From the NCBI GenBank assembly GCA_963966185.1, contig CAWZYM010000289.1:18501-82500 (forward strand): a DNA stretch of 64,000 nt, given 5' to 3'. Position numbers and translations under genes: made by a program. How positions within the stretch are numbered: the stretch's first letter is position 1; each line of letters starts with the position of its first letter. The notes beneath the pieces were generated by a model that made no database searches, was not told the origin of the DNA, and worked only from the letters and a program-made list of their open reading frames with translations. This document shows positions 35,825-46,118 of the stretch, piece after piece. This DNA comes from Rhabditoides inermis (Eukaryota > Nematoda > Chromadorea > Rhabditida > Rhabditidae).

Positions 35825-38800
35825 TTACCTTCCAGGAGGAGACTTGATCTGGGATCTCGTCGACGCGGCCTCCTACTTCCATCTGGATGAGCTCAAGGAT
35901 CAGTGCGGCAGGTACTGTAGTCTACCGTATCCGGCCAAAGTACCGTATACCTTGTCAGGTTCCTCTCGTCGTCTCTCACGGTGGAGAACTGTTTGGAGAT
36001 GGCGTGTTTGGGCGACAAGTACTCTCTGACCACCCTCACAGAGGCCGGCTGGAAACACGCTCGAGACAAATTCCGGTGAGGAATACGGTAGATACAAGAG
36101 AGTACTGTACTCCTGCAGTCGCCTGTCCAAGACTCCGGCGTTTCTCCATCTCACCGTCGACATGGTGGTGCAGCTCATATCGGGTGAATCTTTTTGTTTC
36201 TCTCTCTTCTCATTCTCTCTCCCTCTCTCCTCCCTCCCTCCCTCTCTACCTTTCTCCCTCTCTCTTTCTTTCTATATCTCTCTCTTTTTCTCTCTCTCCC
36301 TTCTACCTCTCTCTCCCTCTCCCCCTCCTCTCCCCCTCCTCTCCCCCTCCTCTCCCCCTCTCTCTCTCCACCCTTCCTACTCCAGCCGACTCTCTATCCG
36401 TGCATCGCGAGGAGTTAGTCTACTCCGCCGTCCTTCGCTGGGTTCGCTGCGATGAGTCGACAAGGAAACAGCATCTGTCGAGGTATTTATGTAGCACTCA
36501 AAAGGGTCCTCGTTCGATATTCCATGATATACTTTGTGACTATGTTTCTCATAATTCTACACACATTGGAATTGTAGAACGTGAGTTTTCATAGTTCTGA
36601 CTGCCGATTGAGGCTGCTGTCGTTAGTGCGCCTTCCCCTGATGAGGAACGCGTACCTGCTGGACACTGTGTCCGAGGAGCCACTCATAGACGAGGACGCG
36701 GCGTGCAGGCGGATGGTCCGCAACGCAGTCAAGGTATGTAGCTCCTTCCATTATCTCTTTTTTCTCAGTGGGTGGGTAAATCAGTTGTCGTCATTCGCAA
36801 AAGTAAAGAGAGTGCGAGAACGCTCGAAAATCGATAGACATGGAGAGCACGCGATTAGATTCAATTTCGAAGTTCCGCGCACGCGAATTTTCACATGCGG
36901 GGTGTGGTGGAACTAATAAGTATTCCTTGGACTGTATCGTCGTAGAGACCTTCCTGTTTGATTGCAGGACTCTTTTCTGGGCTCTTCTTCTGTGCCCGCA
37001 CGTCCCTCCTACCACTCTGCCTACCGCCTTCCCTGGTCGATGAGCGGTCATCGATGGACCAGCCTCCCTCGAATGACTGTCAAGAGGTATACTTACGAAA
37101 CGCACTACAACTTCCCTCACCACATTTTTTCTCCTGTTTCCCACGTTTTCTTTAAAAAAAACTCGGAACATGATTTGCGTAGAGATTGGCTACTGCTAAA
37201 TTGATGTGGTTGTGTAGTTGTAATGTAGGAGGTGGCACAATGCGGTGTCGCTGAAGGGTCGCATCTTTGCGGCAGGCGGGAACGACGGAACCCACACACT
37301 CTCTTCTATGGAGATGCTCGACACGAACGCACTACAGCGTACGTGTTTTCTTCGACTTCATTTGGAACATCTTCGAAGCACTGTCTTTAGCCGCGTGGGT
37401 GTCTGCGCGCATTCTCCCACACACTCTCCAGGGACACGGACTCACTGCCATCGGCAACTCGATCTATGCCGTCGGCGGAATCGGATATTTGAGGTAGAAA
37501 AAACAAGAGTGAAGATGAGTACGGGTCTGTAGAAATTTGCTCATCTACGATGCTGGCAGCGACGCGTGGACTGATGGACCCATGATGAACGATGGAAGGT
37601 GAGTCGAGAGACGAGAGCGGGGGGAAAGGAGATTGATACGCAGAAAGTGGGAAGGGGAGAGAAGGGTTGGAGGGAGTAATTATATAGTGAACCTGCAATT
37701 CATCTTCTTTCTATTACATAGAAAGAAGATAAATTGCAGGTGCGAGTCCGTGGCATCGCTGGACAGCTCTCTCTTCGCAGCTGGCAGCGTGGAGCTCGGT
37801 GAGAAGAGCGACACTGCCGAGATGTGGGACACTCGCACAGGTATTCGTCTCTCTCTATCGCTCCCTCCCTCTCTCTCCTCTCTCTCTCTATCTCTCTATC
37901 TCTCTCTATCTCTCTTCCAGCCGACTGGTCCCGCCTTCCTCCTATGCTGGTCGCCCGTACTCGCCCGCAGCTGGCTGCACTCAATGGACAGGTGTTCGCA
38001 CTGGGAGACACTAATGGGGGCATCGACAAGGTAGAGAGGAGAGAGTGAGAAAATAGAGAGAGATTAAAGAGAGGGAAAGTGAGAGAGACCCAAAGAAAAA
38101 AAACGAAGCACGGAACGGAGAGGAGAGAGGGGGGAAAGAGAGAAGGAGAGGAAAGGATAGAGAAGAGAGAGGAGAGAGTTGCAGGTGGAGTGCTACGATC
38201 TGTGCGCCGGAAAGTGGCGTATGGAGCCAGCTGTAGAAATGGCGAGGTGCGTGAAAGGAACACATCACTCAAAACCAAAATTCGTGTATAAACTAAGAAT
38301 GCCACGTCAAAGTATACCCAATTATGATAACTTTTTATAATTAAATCATTTTCTAAAATTGAATGGAACATGTAGAAAACGAGCAGCGCAGTTTTCATGT
38401 CACAGTGAGAAATACCGAATCGGTAAGTATGGTCACACACTTAATACCGATTGCGTACTTCTCTTTACGAAATGAAAACTTCGCTGCTCGTGTTCTACAC
38501 GTTGCGTTCATTTTTATCATATAGTTTATTTATGAAAGTTGTATTATCATTTTCTTTCATGTAACAGTCGTAGTATATGTACGAAATTTAGAAGTGTGTA
38601 TTCCTTTAAAGAATAACTCCGCGGAACCGGCACCATTCAAAAATATTCAGTCTTGTTCAGAATTAGTTTTCTCTGATCGCTTAGTTTGACTGCGCTCGAT
38701 TTTCAAATAGGTAGACAGAATGGACGAGAGAGCATGTTTGCAGAGAGGGCAGACGAGTACATTCATTATGATTTTTTAAAAATTGATGATAACATCTCCC

Positions 38801-39466
38801 TGTATATAGGGATCATATCGATAATGTTCAAATGTGTTACTTTTTATCGTATATATAGTGTTTTATCATAGATACAGAAGGAAAAATATCACAAGCTAGT
38901 AAGAGGTGAGGTAGAAAGCCCCGCCCACTGCCTGCGAATCAAATCTTTCGCCATCGGCAGAGTGGCATGTTTGTTATAGTCGATCCGAGTTGACTACAAC
39001 AAGCCGCATCTAATGTATAGCAGCAGTTCTATCAACATCTACCTACTCTGTTGCTTTGAGTGGCTTCCGCGTGTCTGTGTGCGGTGACGCACTCGTCGTC
39101 TGTGGCGGCACTCTCGTCACCGGAGACGACTGGCGCTTTGACCACGTCGTCAAGGTTCGTCTATTCCAATAAGCACCCCTGTCTTCATTACATTCGAATG
39201 AGAAAAGAAAGATTGCCGTATTTGCAGGTGTACCGCGCAGGCGAGTGGTCGGACGGCGAGAGCGATTCGCTCGGAGCGCGCGCCAGCGGAGCTCTCTGCG
39301 CCATCGAGCAGGTTCCACAGTAGAGCCGTCCATCTCTACTTGCTTCCAGACGATGTTCTATCTGGGCGGGTTCTGCGCCAAGGACAAAGTGTGCGACTCG
39401 GTCGACGGCCTCACTAAGGGATTGGAAGGCGAGGAGGAAGAGGAAGAGGAAGAGGATACGGCCTGA
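35090..39466 (+). CDS. BTB-BACK-Kelch (KLHL-type) protein
   Basis: Nineteen exons sum to 1764 nt and encode 587 residues, the usual KLHL size. Start ATG at 35090 gives MSVFSFEWPSEETRAARHST. BTB (residues ~30-130): RGELCDVNLVPTD, then IAAHKPILAVSSPYFDAMF, then LLAIVCFFYTGVLTI. BACK (~135-250): VENCLEMACLGDKYSLTTL and SVHREELVYSAVLRWVRCD. Kelch repeats (~300-585): GRIFAAGGNDGTHTLSSME, GHGLTAIGNSIYAVGG, LAALNGQVFALGDTNGG, LVVCGG and MFYLGGF. An acidic tail closes the protein with TGA at 39464-39466. KLHL proteins are usually substrate adaptors of Cullin-3 ubiquitin ligases; the substrate is unknown. A 45 nt stretch at 35367-35411 is read as an intron but is in frame and could be retained. Intron 16 (38247-39060) is the longest. 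Confidence 0.88.
35730..35835 (+). repeat. (GA)n intron 4 of the BTB-Kelch gene
   Basis: This 106 bp intron starts GTGAGAGAGAAAAAG, is filled with GA repeat and ends AAAATTACCTTCCAG. The paralogous intron at 42462-42487 has both ends but no GA filling. Confidence 0.85.
36184..36385 (+). repeat. (CT)n-rich intron 7 of the BTB-Kelch gene
   Basis: This intron is composed almost wholly of CT/CCCT simple repeats between a GTGAATC donor and a CTCCAG acceptor. Confidence 0.8.
37691..37741 (+). promoter_or_regulatory. Near-perfect hairpin across the exon 14 splice acceptor
   Basis: Arms 37691-37713 and 37719-37741 are complementary at 22 of 23 positions (single C-A mismatch at 37701/37731) with a 5-base loop TTACA. 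The right arm contains the AATTGCAG acceptor, with AG at 37738-37739, and the first exon bases. In the pre-mRNA the acceptor would be buried in the stem. Confidence 0.7.
38600..38630. repeat. Possible solo MITE end in Kelch intron 16
   Basis: TTTAAAGAATAACTCCGCGG resembles the TTTAAAGAAGAACTCCGGGG end of the MITE-like family, with no matching second end nearby. It may be a relic. Confidence 0.25.
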
Positions 39467-39811
39467 AGAACAGCATCACAGAGCAAACTCAAATCAGACA
39501 GTTCTTCCTGTAGATTTTCTGTACTCGATTACTGTAGCAGCGAATACAGCATGACAAAATAATGATCAATTTGCCTCTTCTTACTATCAACACGCCTTTT
39601 ATAGTGTGCTAGTTTGATCATATATATTGTTTTGACTGTTATAATTCTTAACCTTGTGGTGGTGGAGAAGGGGCGAGCGTTTCAGCGTAAATTTTAAAAA
39701 ATGTAGGGAAGTGATCCCTTAGACAGAAAAAGTGTTGGTGCTTTTGTGCATTTGTGCTTTTGTTTCTTTTTCGCCGCACTTCATGTTCGAGCATGTTTTT
39801 GAGTGTCTTTC

Positions 39812-40548
39812 AGAAGAACTCAGGGGAAAGAGTCACTCGCCGAAAACATTAGCGTGCCCGGAACCAGATTTTGGCGGGAAACCGCGAGTACGGCTGCGGC
39901 GGAAAGCTATCTGAGGCTCCGCCCCCGTCCAGCTAGGCTATTCGGACAACGGAATCGTGAAAAATAATTCAAAAATGTAACTTTTTGACACTTATAGTCG
40001 GATTGGATCCTATATGCCATCCGTGACATTTCACATGTTGTGCAGTTTTGTGCAACACAACATGTATGTCATCGAATATCCAAAACGCTTCCATTAGTAG
40101 GAATCGAACTCGTGGACAAACCGCAGCGATTGTGCGCTGGCGGCGCACACTACCACTGCGCCATTGAGGCTCATACTGAGAGGTCATTGAATTTCGCAGA
40201 TATGTTTGCTCGTTATCTCTCATCATTGTACACTGAAGAGGCCAGTGGAGCTAAATGAGCTCTCTCTTCGAGCTTCTAACCACTGCCTCTATGGCGCAGT
40301 GGTAGTGTGCGCCGCCAGCGCACAATCGCTGCGGCTTGTCCACGGGTTCGATTCCTACTAATGGAAGCGTTTTGGATATTTGATGACATACATGTTGTGT
40401 TGCACAAAACTGCACAACATGTGAAATGTCACGGATGGCATATAGGATCCAATCCGACTATATCAGAATTTTTATTGCCAGATTCATGATCCGAAGTATC
40501 ATTTTGGCCCTATTGACCGGCATTCCATTTTTCCCCGGAGTTCTTCTT
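39812..40548. mobile_element. MITE-like element, copy 2, interrupted by a palindrome
   Basis: Same family as 16771-17041. It starts AGAAGAACTCAGGGGAAAG and ends TTTTCCCCGGAGTTCTTCTT. The family sequence breaks after AACTTTTTGA and resumes at TCAGAATTTTTATTGCC, with a 470 bp palindrome between. Apart from the insert, the size would match the other copies. Confidence 0.8.
39993..40462. mobile_element. 470 bp palindrome built from a tRNA-like sequence
   Basis: Arms 39993-40170 and 40285-40462 (178 bp each) are near-perfect reverse complements around a 114 bp spacer. Each arm contains a tRNA-like stretch. On the plus strand at about 40285-40368 there is an A-box-like TGGCGCAGTGGTAG at 40292 and a perfect B-box GGTTCGATTCC at 40345-40355. 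Acceptor and T-stem pairing are poor, so it is tRNA-derived rather than a working tRNA. Confidence 0.75.
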
Positions 40549-41040
40549 TAGCTTGGTGCTCCTAAATTTCCTCCAGTTTTCCCTTAATCGATCGTAAAAT
40601 CTGCTGAATTTAGTTTCTGATCACCGTGAGAACGTAGAACTATTGTTCAACCTGTTGAATGACTTTTAGTGACGCATATAGAATAGTGGGTCCCCGTTTT
40701 TGCGGTCCGCAAAAACGAAAAATGGAATATGAGATGTGACAGTTCTGACAAGATACCAGACGCGTTTTGTCAGTTCATTTCTCACTTTTTTGACCGGTTA
40801 GCGGTGTGAATTGTCTGGTTGGAATCTGCGTCGTTTCTCGTCATTTGCGGACCGCGAAAACGTTTTTTTTTTAAATGATAGACTTCTGGGTCTTTAACAC
40901 GGTCTTATTTACCGCCGCTCTCACGCAGCGTTTATATTTCACATTTGGGCTTGAAATCTTTCACATTTGTTTCATCATGTTTCACATTTACTTCATACTA
41001 CATTACGCTATAAACATTCCGCACCAACAGTGCGAATGAG
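40549..41040. other. Intergenic region with small palindrome
   Basis: Contains CGTTTTTGCGGTCCGCAAAA at about 40698 and a related GCGGACCGCGAAAACG at about 40848 in inverted sense, possibly the ends of a small element of about 170 bp. No coding sequence is supported. Confidence 0.4.
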
Positions 41041-41149
41041 CAAAGTATATATTCATTTATCGAGTTGAGCATTCACTGATAGTCATCGAGTACATAAGTC
41101 ATAAAGATCCCTCTACTGTGGTTGTGTAAGTAGCTGTTGCCTCGTCTCT

Positions 41150-41440
41150 TCAGGCAGTATCCTCCTCCCCCTCCTCCTTCTCCCCCTCCTCCTCCTCCTC
41201 CTCCTCCAGTCCCATAGCGAGGCCGTCGACCGAGTCACACACCTCGTTCATACCACAGTACCCACCCACCGAGAACACTGTCTAGAAATGTAATGTTCAT
41301 ATCAATCAGATGTATCAGAAACCTCTTCGACTACGCATGCAGCGCCGTTGGATCGGTAGGCGAGCGGGGCGGCTTCGGTCCACTAGCCGTCGCGGTACAC
41401 GGAGACAGTGTCCACAAACGTCCTGTCGTTGTCGTCGGTG
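41150..41440 (-). pseudogene. Kelch-protein C-terminal tail, minus strand, copy 2
   Basis: Paralogue of 34428-34705 with the same two exons. The Glu codon in YRDGEW is TAG here (complement of 41383-41385). Its acidic tail is longer, with stop TGA as the complement of 41150-41152. It is broken and truncated. Confidence 0.65.
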
Positions 41441-41576
41441 AGCGTTTACAGTGCGTTTGCAAAACGGCTACGTAAACGCGTTGCAGAGGTCTTGTAAACA
41501 GTGCGTGAACGCAGCGCCAAATTACGATTGTTACGCAACAACTCATGTGAAAGTGTCTCACTACTCTGCTTTTTGA

Positions 41577-41640
41577 AGTGGCTTAAGCGTGTCGATATGC
41601 GGTAACTGCATTGTCATATTTCGCCAGAAAAGCCTCTGGG
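41577..41640 (+). pseudogene. Decayed Kelch exon on plus strand, copy 2
   Basis: SGLSVSICGNCIVIFRQ on plus matches the copy at 34833-34895 and Kelch exon 17 of the intact gene. No splice context is seen. Confidence 0.35.
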
Positions 41641-41823
41641 AAACTCTCAGACACCGTTTTTTGGTGTGGCAGAATGCGAAGCTGAGAATGAGAGAATGAC
41701 AAGCAGTCGAAAACATCTTGTCGTCTATGAATCGGGAGACGCGACGAAGAGCGTCGATGTTGTCGCCCCGTCGTCTTCGATGCGGTAATTCCCCGGCCGT
41801 TTCCGTGTGCCGGCCAGTCTCGC

Positions 41824-42867
41824 ATGTCTGTCTTCTCGTTCGAGTGGCCTAGCGAGGAGACGCGCGCTGCCCGCCACTCCACCACCATGCAACGGCTAGC
41901 AACCCTCAGGGAGTGAGTGCTCACACACTTCTAGTCAGTCAGAGAAGCGGAGAGTGTACTAGATAAAAGAGAGCTCAAGTGAGAACTTCGAAATTTCAAA
42001 TAGTCAAAAATAGTCCAAACCCTTTCTGCCATAGGCGCGGCGAGCTGTGCGATGTGAATTTGATTCCGACCGACGCGGACGGAACCGAGTACGAAGAGGT
42101 ACTGTACATTGAACGTCTTACTGTAGTCTACCGTACCCTTGAGATCGCCGCCCACAAGCCGATTCTGGCGGTGTCGTCTCCGTACTTTGACGCCATGTTT
42201 GATGCTCAGACGGGGATGCAGGAATCGACAGGCAACAGAGTTCACATACAGGTAGAGTTCATTCACATATTAAAATAGTTCGTAAAAAGTCCGTATTTGT
42301 GCTTGTCCTACCGGTCTGACCGGCCTCTAATGGTTTCCGTGTCAATGGCTGATATCGTTCCAGTCTCGTATGTATGTGTTATTGTGTTGTGATATTGCAG
42401 ATGAATCGGGAGGTGCTGCTCGCTATTGTATGCTTCTTCTACACTGGAGTGTTGACGATCGGTGAGAGAGAAAAAATTACCTTCCAGGAGGAGACTTGAT
42501 CTGGGATCTTGTCGACGCTGCCTCCTACTTCCACCTGGATGAGCTCAAGGATCAGTGCGGCAGGTACTGTAGTCTACCGTATCTGGCCAAAGTACCGTAC
42601 ACCTTATCAGATTCCTCTCGTCGTCTCTCACGGTGAAGAACTGTTTGGAGATGGCGTGTTTGGGCGACAAGTACTCTCTGACCACCCTCACAGAAGCCGG
42701 CTGGCAACACGCGCGCGACCACTTCCGGTTAGGAATACGGTAGATACAAGAGAGTACTGTACTCCTGCAGTCGCCTGTCCAAGACTCCGGCTTTTCTCGA
42801 TCTCACCGTCGACATGGTGGTGACTCGATCTCACCGTCGACATTGTGGTGAAGCTTATATCGGGTGA
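41824..42867 (+). pseudogene. BTB-Kelch 5' duplicate, truncated
   Basis: Copy of exons 1-7 of the gene at 35090. The BTB exons are nearly identical (RGELCDVNLIPTDADGTEYE; LAVSSPYFDAMF). Intron 4 has shrunk to 26 nt. In exon 7 a 28-base tandem duplication (42796-42823 repeated at 42824-42851) shifts the frame, giving TRSHRRHCGEAYIG and a stop at 42865-42867. No BACK C-terminal half or Kelch exons follow; after the CT tract the similarity ends near 43098. At most a BTB-only protein of about 200 residues could be made. Confidence 0.75.
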
Positions 42868-42986
42868 GTCTCTCTCTTTCTCTCTCCCTCTCCTTTTCTC
42901 TCTCTCCCTCCCTTTCTCTCCCTCCCTCTCTCTCCCCTCCCCCCTCTCTCCATCCCTCCCCCTCCCCCTCTCCTTCTCCCTCCATC

Positions 42987-43044
<58 letters not shown>

Positions 43045-43098
43045 TTCTCTCTCCCTCCATCTCCCTCTCCTTCTCCCTCCCTTCCCTCTCCTCCTCAG
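42868..43098. repeat. (CT)n-rich tract
   Basis: About 230 bp of CT/CCCT simple repeat, paralogous to intron 7 of the intact gene. It marks the 3' end of the duplicated block. Confidence 0.85.
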
Positions 43099-44666
43099 GT
43101 GAAGGTAAAATCTGAACCTAGTGCAAGAGCTATACTTTCAATAAGAGCAAATATCTAATGCAGGTGGCATCGGCGGAGCAGGTGAACCTGGCCAGATAAG
43201 AGAGGAACCCCGATCTACCCAACAGTCCATCTAGCCATACTACTAGAAACTGTTTGCATTTTCGATTAAAAAACAAGATAGATCGGAGCGGAGAACGAGA
43301 ATGACAAAAACAGTCTGCCCCCTCTTTCTTTCTAGTAAAAGAGCAACATAAACAGTAAATTCCTCACAAAGTGTTTTCTCTCGATTTGCTGCTTTGAAGA
43401 TTGGGAGACGTAGTCAAAGACATGTCTATGTTATTGAAAACGTTATAGAAAATACAAAACTAAAACAAGGCTACAGAGGTGGTCAGTCAAGCGGCCCTTT
43501 TCGGCCGATTTGGCGCAAATCGGCTAAAACGGCTGCAAAGCTCCTTTCTCGGGTCTCCGTTGAGCTACAGAGCTCTAGTTTAGCGGAATCGAACGCTCTA
43601 CTAACGATCTATCCAACTGCACAGTTGGTTCCAGTTGAAAAAAATCAGTTGGTCTGCTTTCACACCCTTGAGCCTTGATTTTGACCCCTTCTGAGCGGTT
43701 GGCGAGACTCTCATTTGCATATCCACGCGATCGGCGAGCGAGAGAGGGCAATTAGCGAGACAATGCGTGACCGTGATGGTCATTCTTGAACGGGGCAGTG
43801 AATCGACCAGTCGTACCAGAGTGGTCCTAAATAAAATCAACATGGGTTTCTTCCGCAACAACCAAATAAAACTAGCCCACAACTGGCCCACGGCTGCTGC
43901 TGCTGCCGGATACCCCATACTTCTCGCCCTCCCTTCTCCCCTCCTCTCGTCGTCGCTGCCTGGCTCGTCCATCTCCACAATACCCGTCGTGTATATACCG
44001 CACCTTGCTCTGGCGGAGAAATGATCTTCTATTTATAGACATAAGAAAGAACCTAAAGGTGTTATAAAATCTTATACCGGATTGGGGAGTTTGACTCTAA
44101 CTCTAATACTCACAGTATTTTGTTTTTGTGGAAACTGTTTTCCTTTGCAATTCTATTATTGTGCATACTGAGGAAACCGATGTTGACAAAATGCATTTTA
44201 CATATATTTGTCTCTTTAGTGCCAGTCAGTCGTACAAACACAAAGTACACCGATTTGTTTAATATTTACAGATGTAACGCATTTTTGCATTACTTTGACA
44301 GGCACAGGAACATAATAACAAATAATCTCTATACTACGATACTATCATATCGTATGACGGCGATGTATAAAATCTTTAAAACATGGAATGACGACTACCT
44401 ATACCAGGAAGTCTTTTTGAAAAATGCCAATTTCACCAGCAAGAAGAGATAATCTAATAAGCCTAAGAGATGAAAATGCGATATGAGAGATGACAAGCCC
44501 CTAATAAGAGATGACAAGCCTAAGAGATGACAGTTTCTTCTTCAATGTTTATCTGGCAATTTATGAATAGCAAGTGGTAGACATTTCCGGGTTCGTGAAG
44601 AACTGGAAAAAGGGGGACGATCAGAGAAAGTTCAAGTCCGCAAATGAGTTCCGTTCTTTTCACTTT
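43099..44666. other. Intergenic region, no convincing gene
   Basis: Contains two weak tRNA-like words on minus around 43560-43640 (GTTCGATTCCGC and TAGCTCAACGG). A 110-codon open frame at 44120-44452 with a hydrophobic start matches no family I know. Direct repeats of AAGAGATGACAAGCC lie near 44487-44530. None of these is strong enough to call. Confidence 0.4.
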
Positions 44667-44933
44667 AAAGAAGAACTCCGGGGAAAGAGTCACCTGCCCA
44701 AAACATTAGCGCGCCCGGAACCAGATTTTGGCGGGAAACCGCGAGTATGGCAGCGGGGGGCAGTGAGGCTCCGCCCTCGTCCAATTAGGCTATTTGGACA
44801 AAGGAATCGTAATAAAAAAATTCGAAAACGTAACTTTGTGAAGCCTCTCAGAGTTTTCATTGCCAGAATCGTGTTCCTAAATATCATTTTGCCCCTATTG
44901 ACCGGCATTCCTATTTTCCCCGGAGTTCTTCTT
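44667..44933. mobile_element. MITE-like element, copy 3
   Basis: A 267 bp uninterrupted copy of the family at 16771-17041, with ends AAAGAAGAACTCCGGGGAAA and TTTTCCCCGGAGTTCTTCTT. Confidence 0.8.
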
Positions 44934-45569
44934 CATGACAGTGAGATAAAGATCAGAACATGATGGCGCGTATTTGACAAAAACGATAGGGTAGCAAAGA
45001 TCGAACCATAAGAAAGAGAGAGAGAGAGAGAGCATTACCATAACGCCATATGCTCACGTCTCATGTGAAAGAGACTGCAAATCAGAGATACATATATGAA
45101 CGCCAACGTATATTGTATGATAACTGTCCAGAATATTGTAGTCACCGAAAAATCGTGAAGTGCGAGCCTATTATACAGTTCAAAAAGAATTTTGTCTGGA
45201 ATTTTGTTTTTATCTTTTCTTGTAGTATGTAGTTTTCGTGATTAATGAATATTTAATTCTGGAATGATAAAAATAGGTAGGTGGATGAGAAATGATTCCA
45301 TCGGTTTCTATTCATGATGACATTCAAGCTCAAACTTTTAAATTGTAATGTTACTCAATGTGAATGAATATGAATCATGTTCAGATGTCTTATGGTTCAC
45401 TAATCCGGTCTGAAAAAAGTCCAAGTTATTTCTTTTGTGTAAATGCAGATGCGTATGTCAGATGGCGATATTCAGGCAACATGAATACACATCGTTCAAC
45501 CAAGTGAAAGGAATGGGTGGAGTATAAAAGAGGACTGACACAAGATCTGTGAATATTCACACTACTTCC

Positions 45570-46080
45570 ATGGAGCATCTGATCGCTGGAACACTCGCTT
45601 TCGTCGTCAGTTGTCAGTCTCCCGTAGATCTCTCCTTATCCCAACATATTCAGATCTCTGCATCTGGCTTGGCAATCAATGTCACTCTTTTCCTTCTCAT
45701 TCGATTCGTCAAATCACTCCACAACTCATTCGGTATTCTTATCACCGGACAAGTGAGTATAGCATTGTTGGTCGGAATTAAGCAAACTCGTTGCAGATTT
45801 TTGCTAACGTCATCTTCTTATTTTGCTGGACGTTTATATTCGCTCCCACTGTCTTGTTGTAAGTCGATATTTTCGAATGTAGTTTAATCATTACACACAA
45901 TCACACAAAGTAAAGGGAAAAACACATCATTTCAGTGACATCACGTTTCTCAAGGATGTGTCGTTTTCGGGGCATGTTGGCATAATCAAGTTGATTTGTT
46001 ATGATATCGCCATATTCTCCCACTTTGTCGTATCCATCAACAGATTCTGCGCCATATTCACACCTATCAAATACATGAAG

Positions 46081-46118
<38 letters not shown>

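Noticed and set aside
43560..43645. tRNA gene on the minus strand
   Set aside because: A GTTCGATTCC B-box-like word and an A-box-like word are present, but the gap is too short and no cloverleaf can be drawn. At best a relic.
44120..44452. 110-codon plus-strand frame with hydrophobic N-terminus
   Set aside because: No family resemblance, no splice or polyadenylation context, AT-rich. Could be chance.
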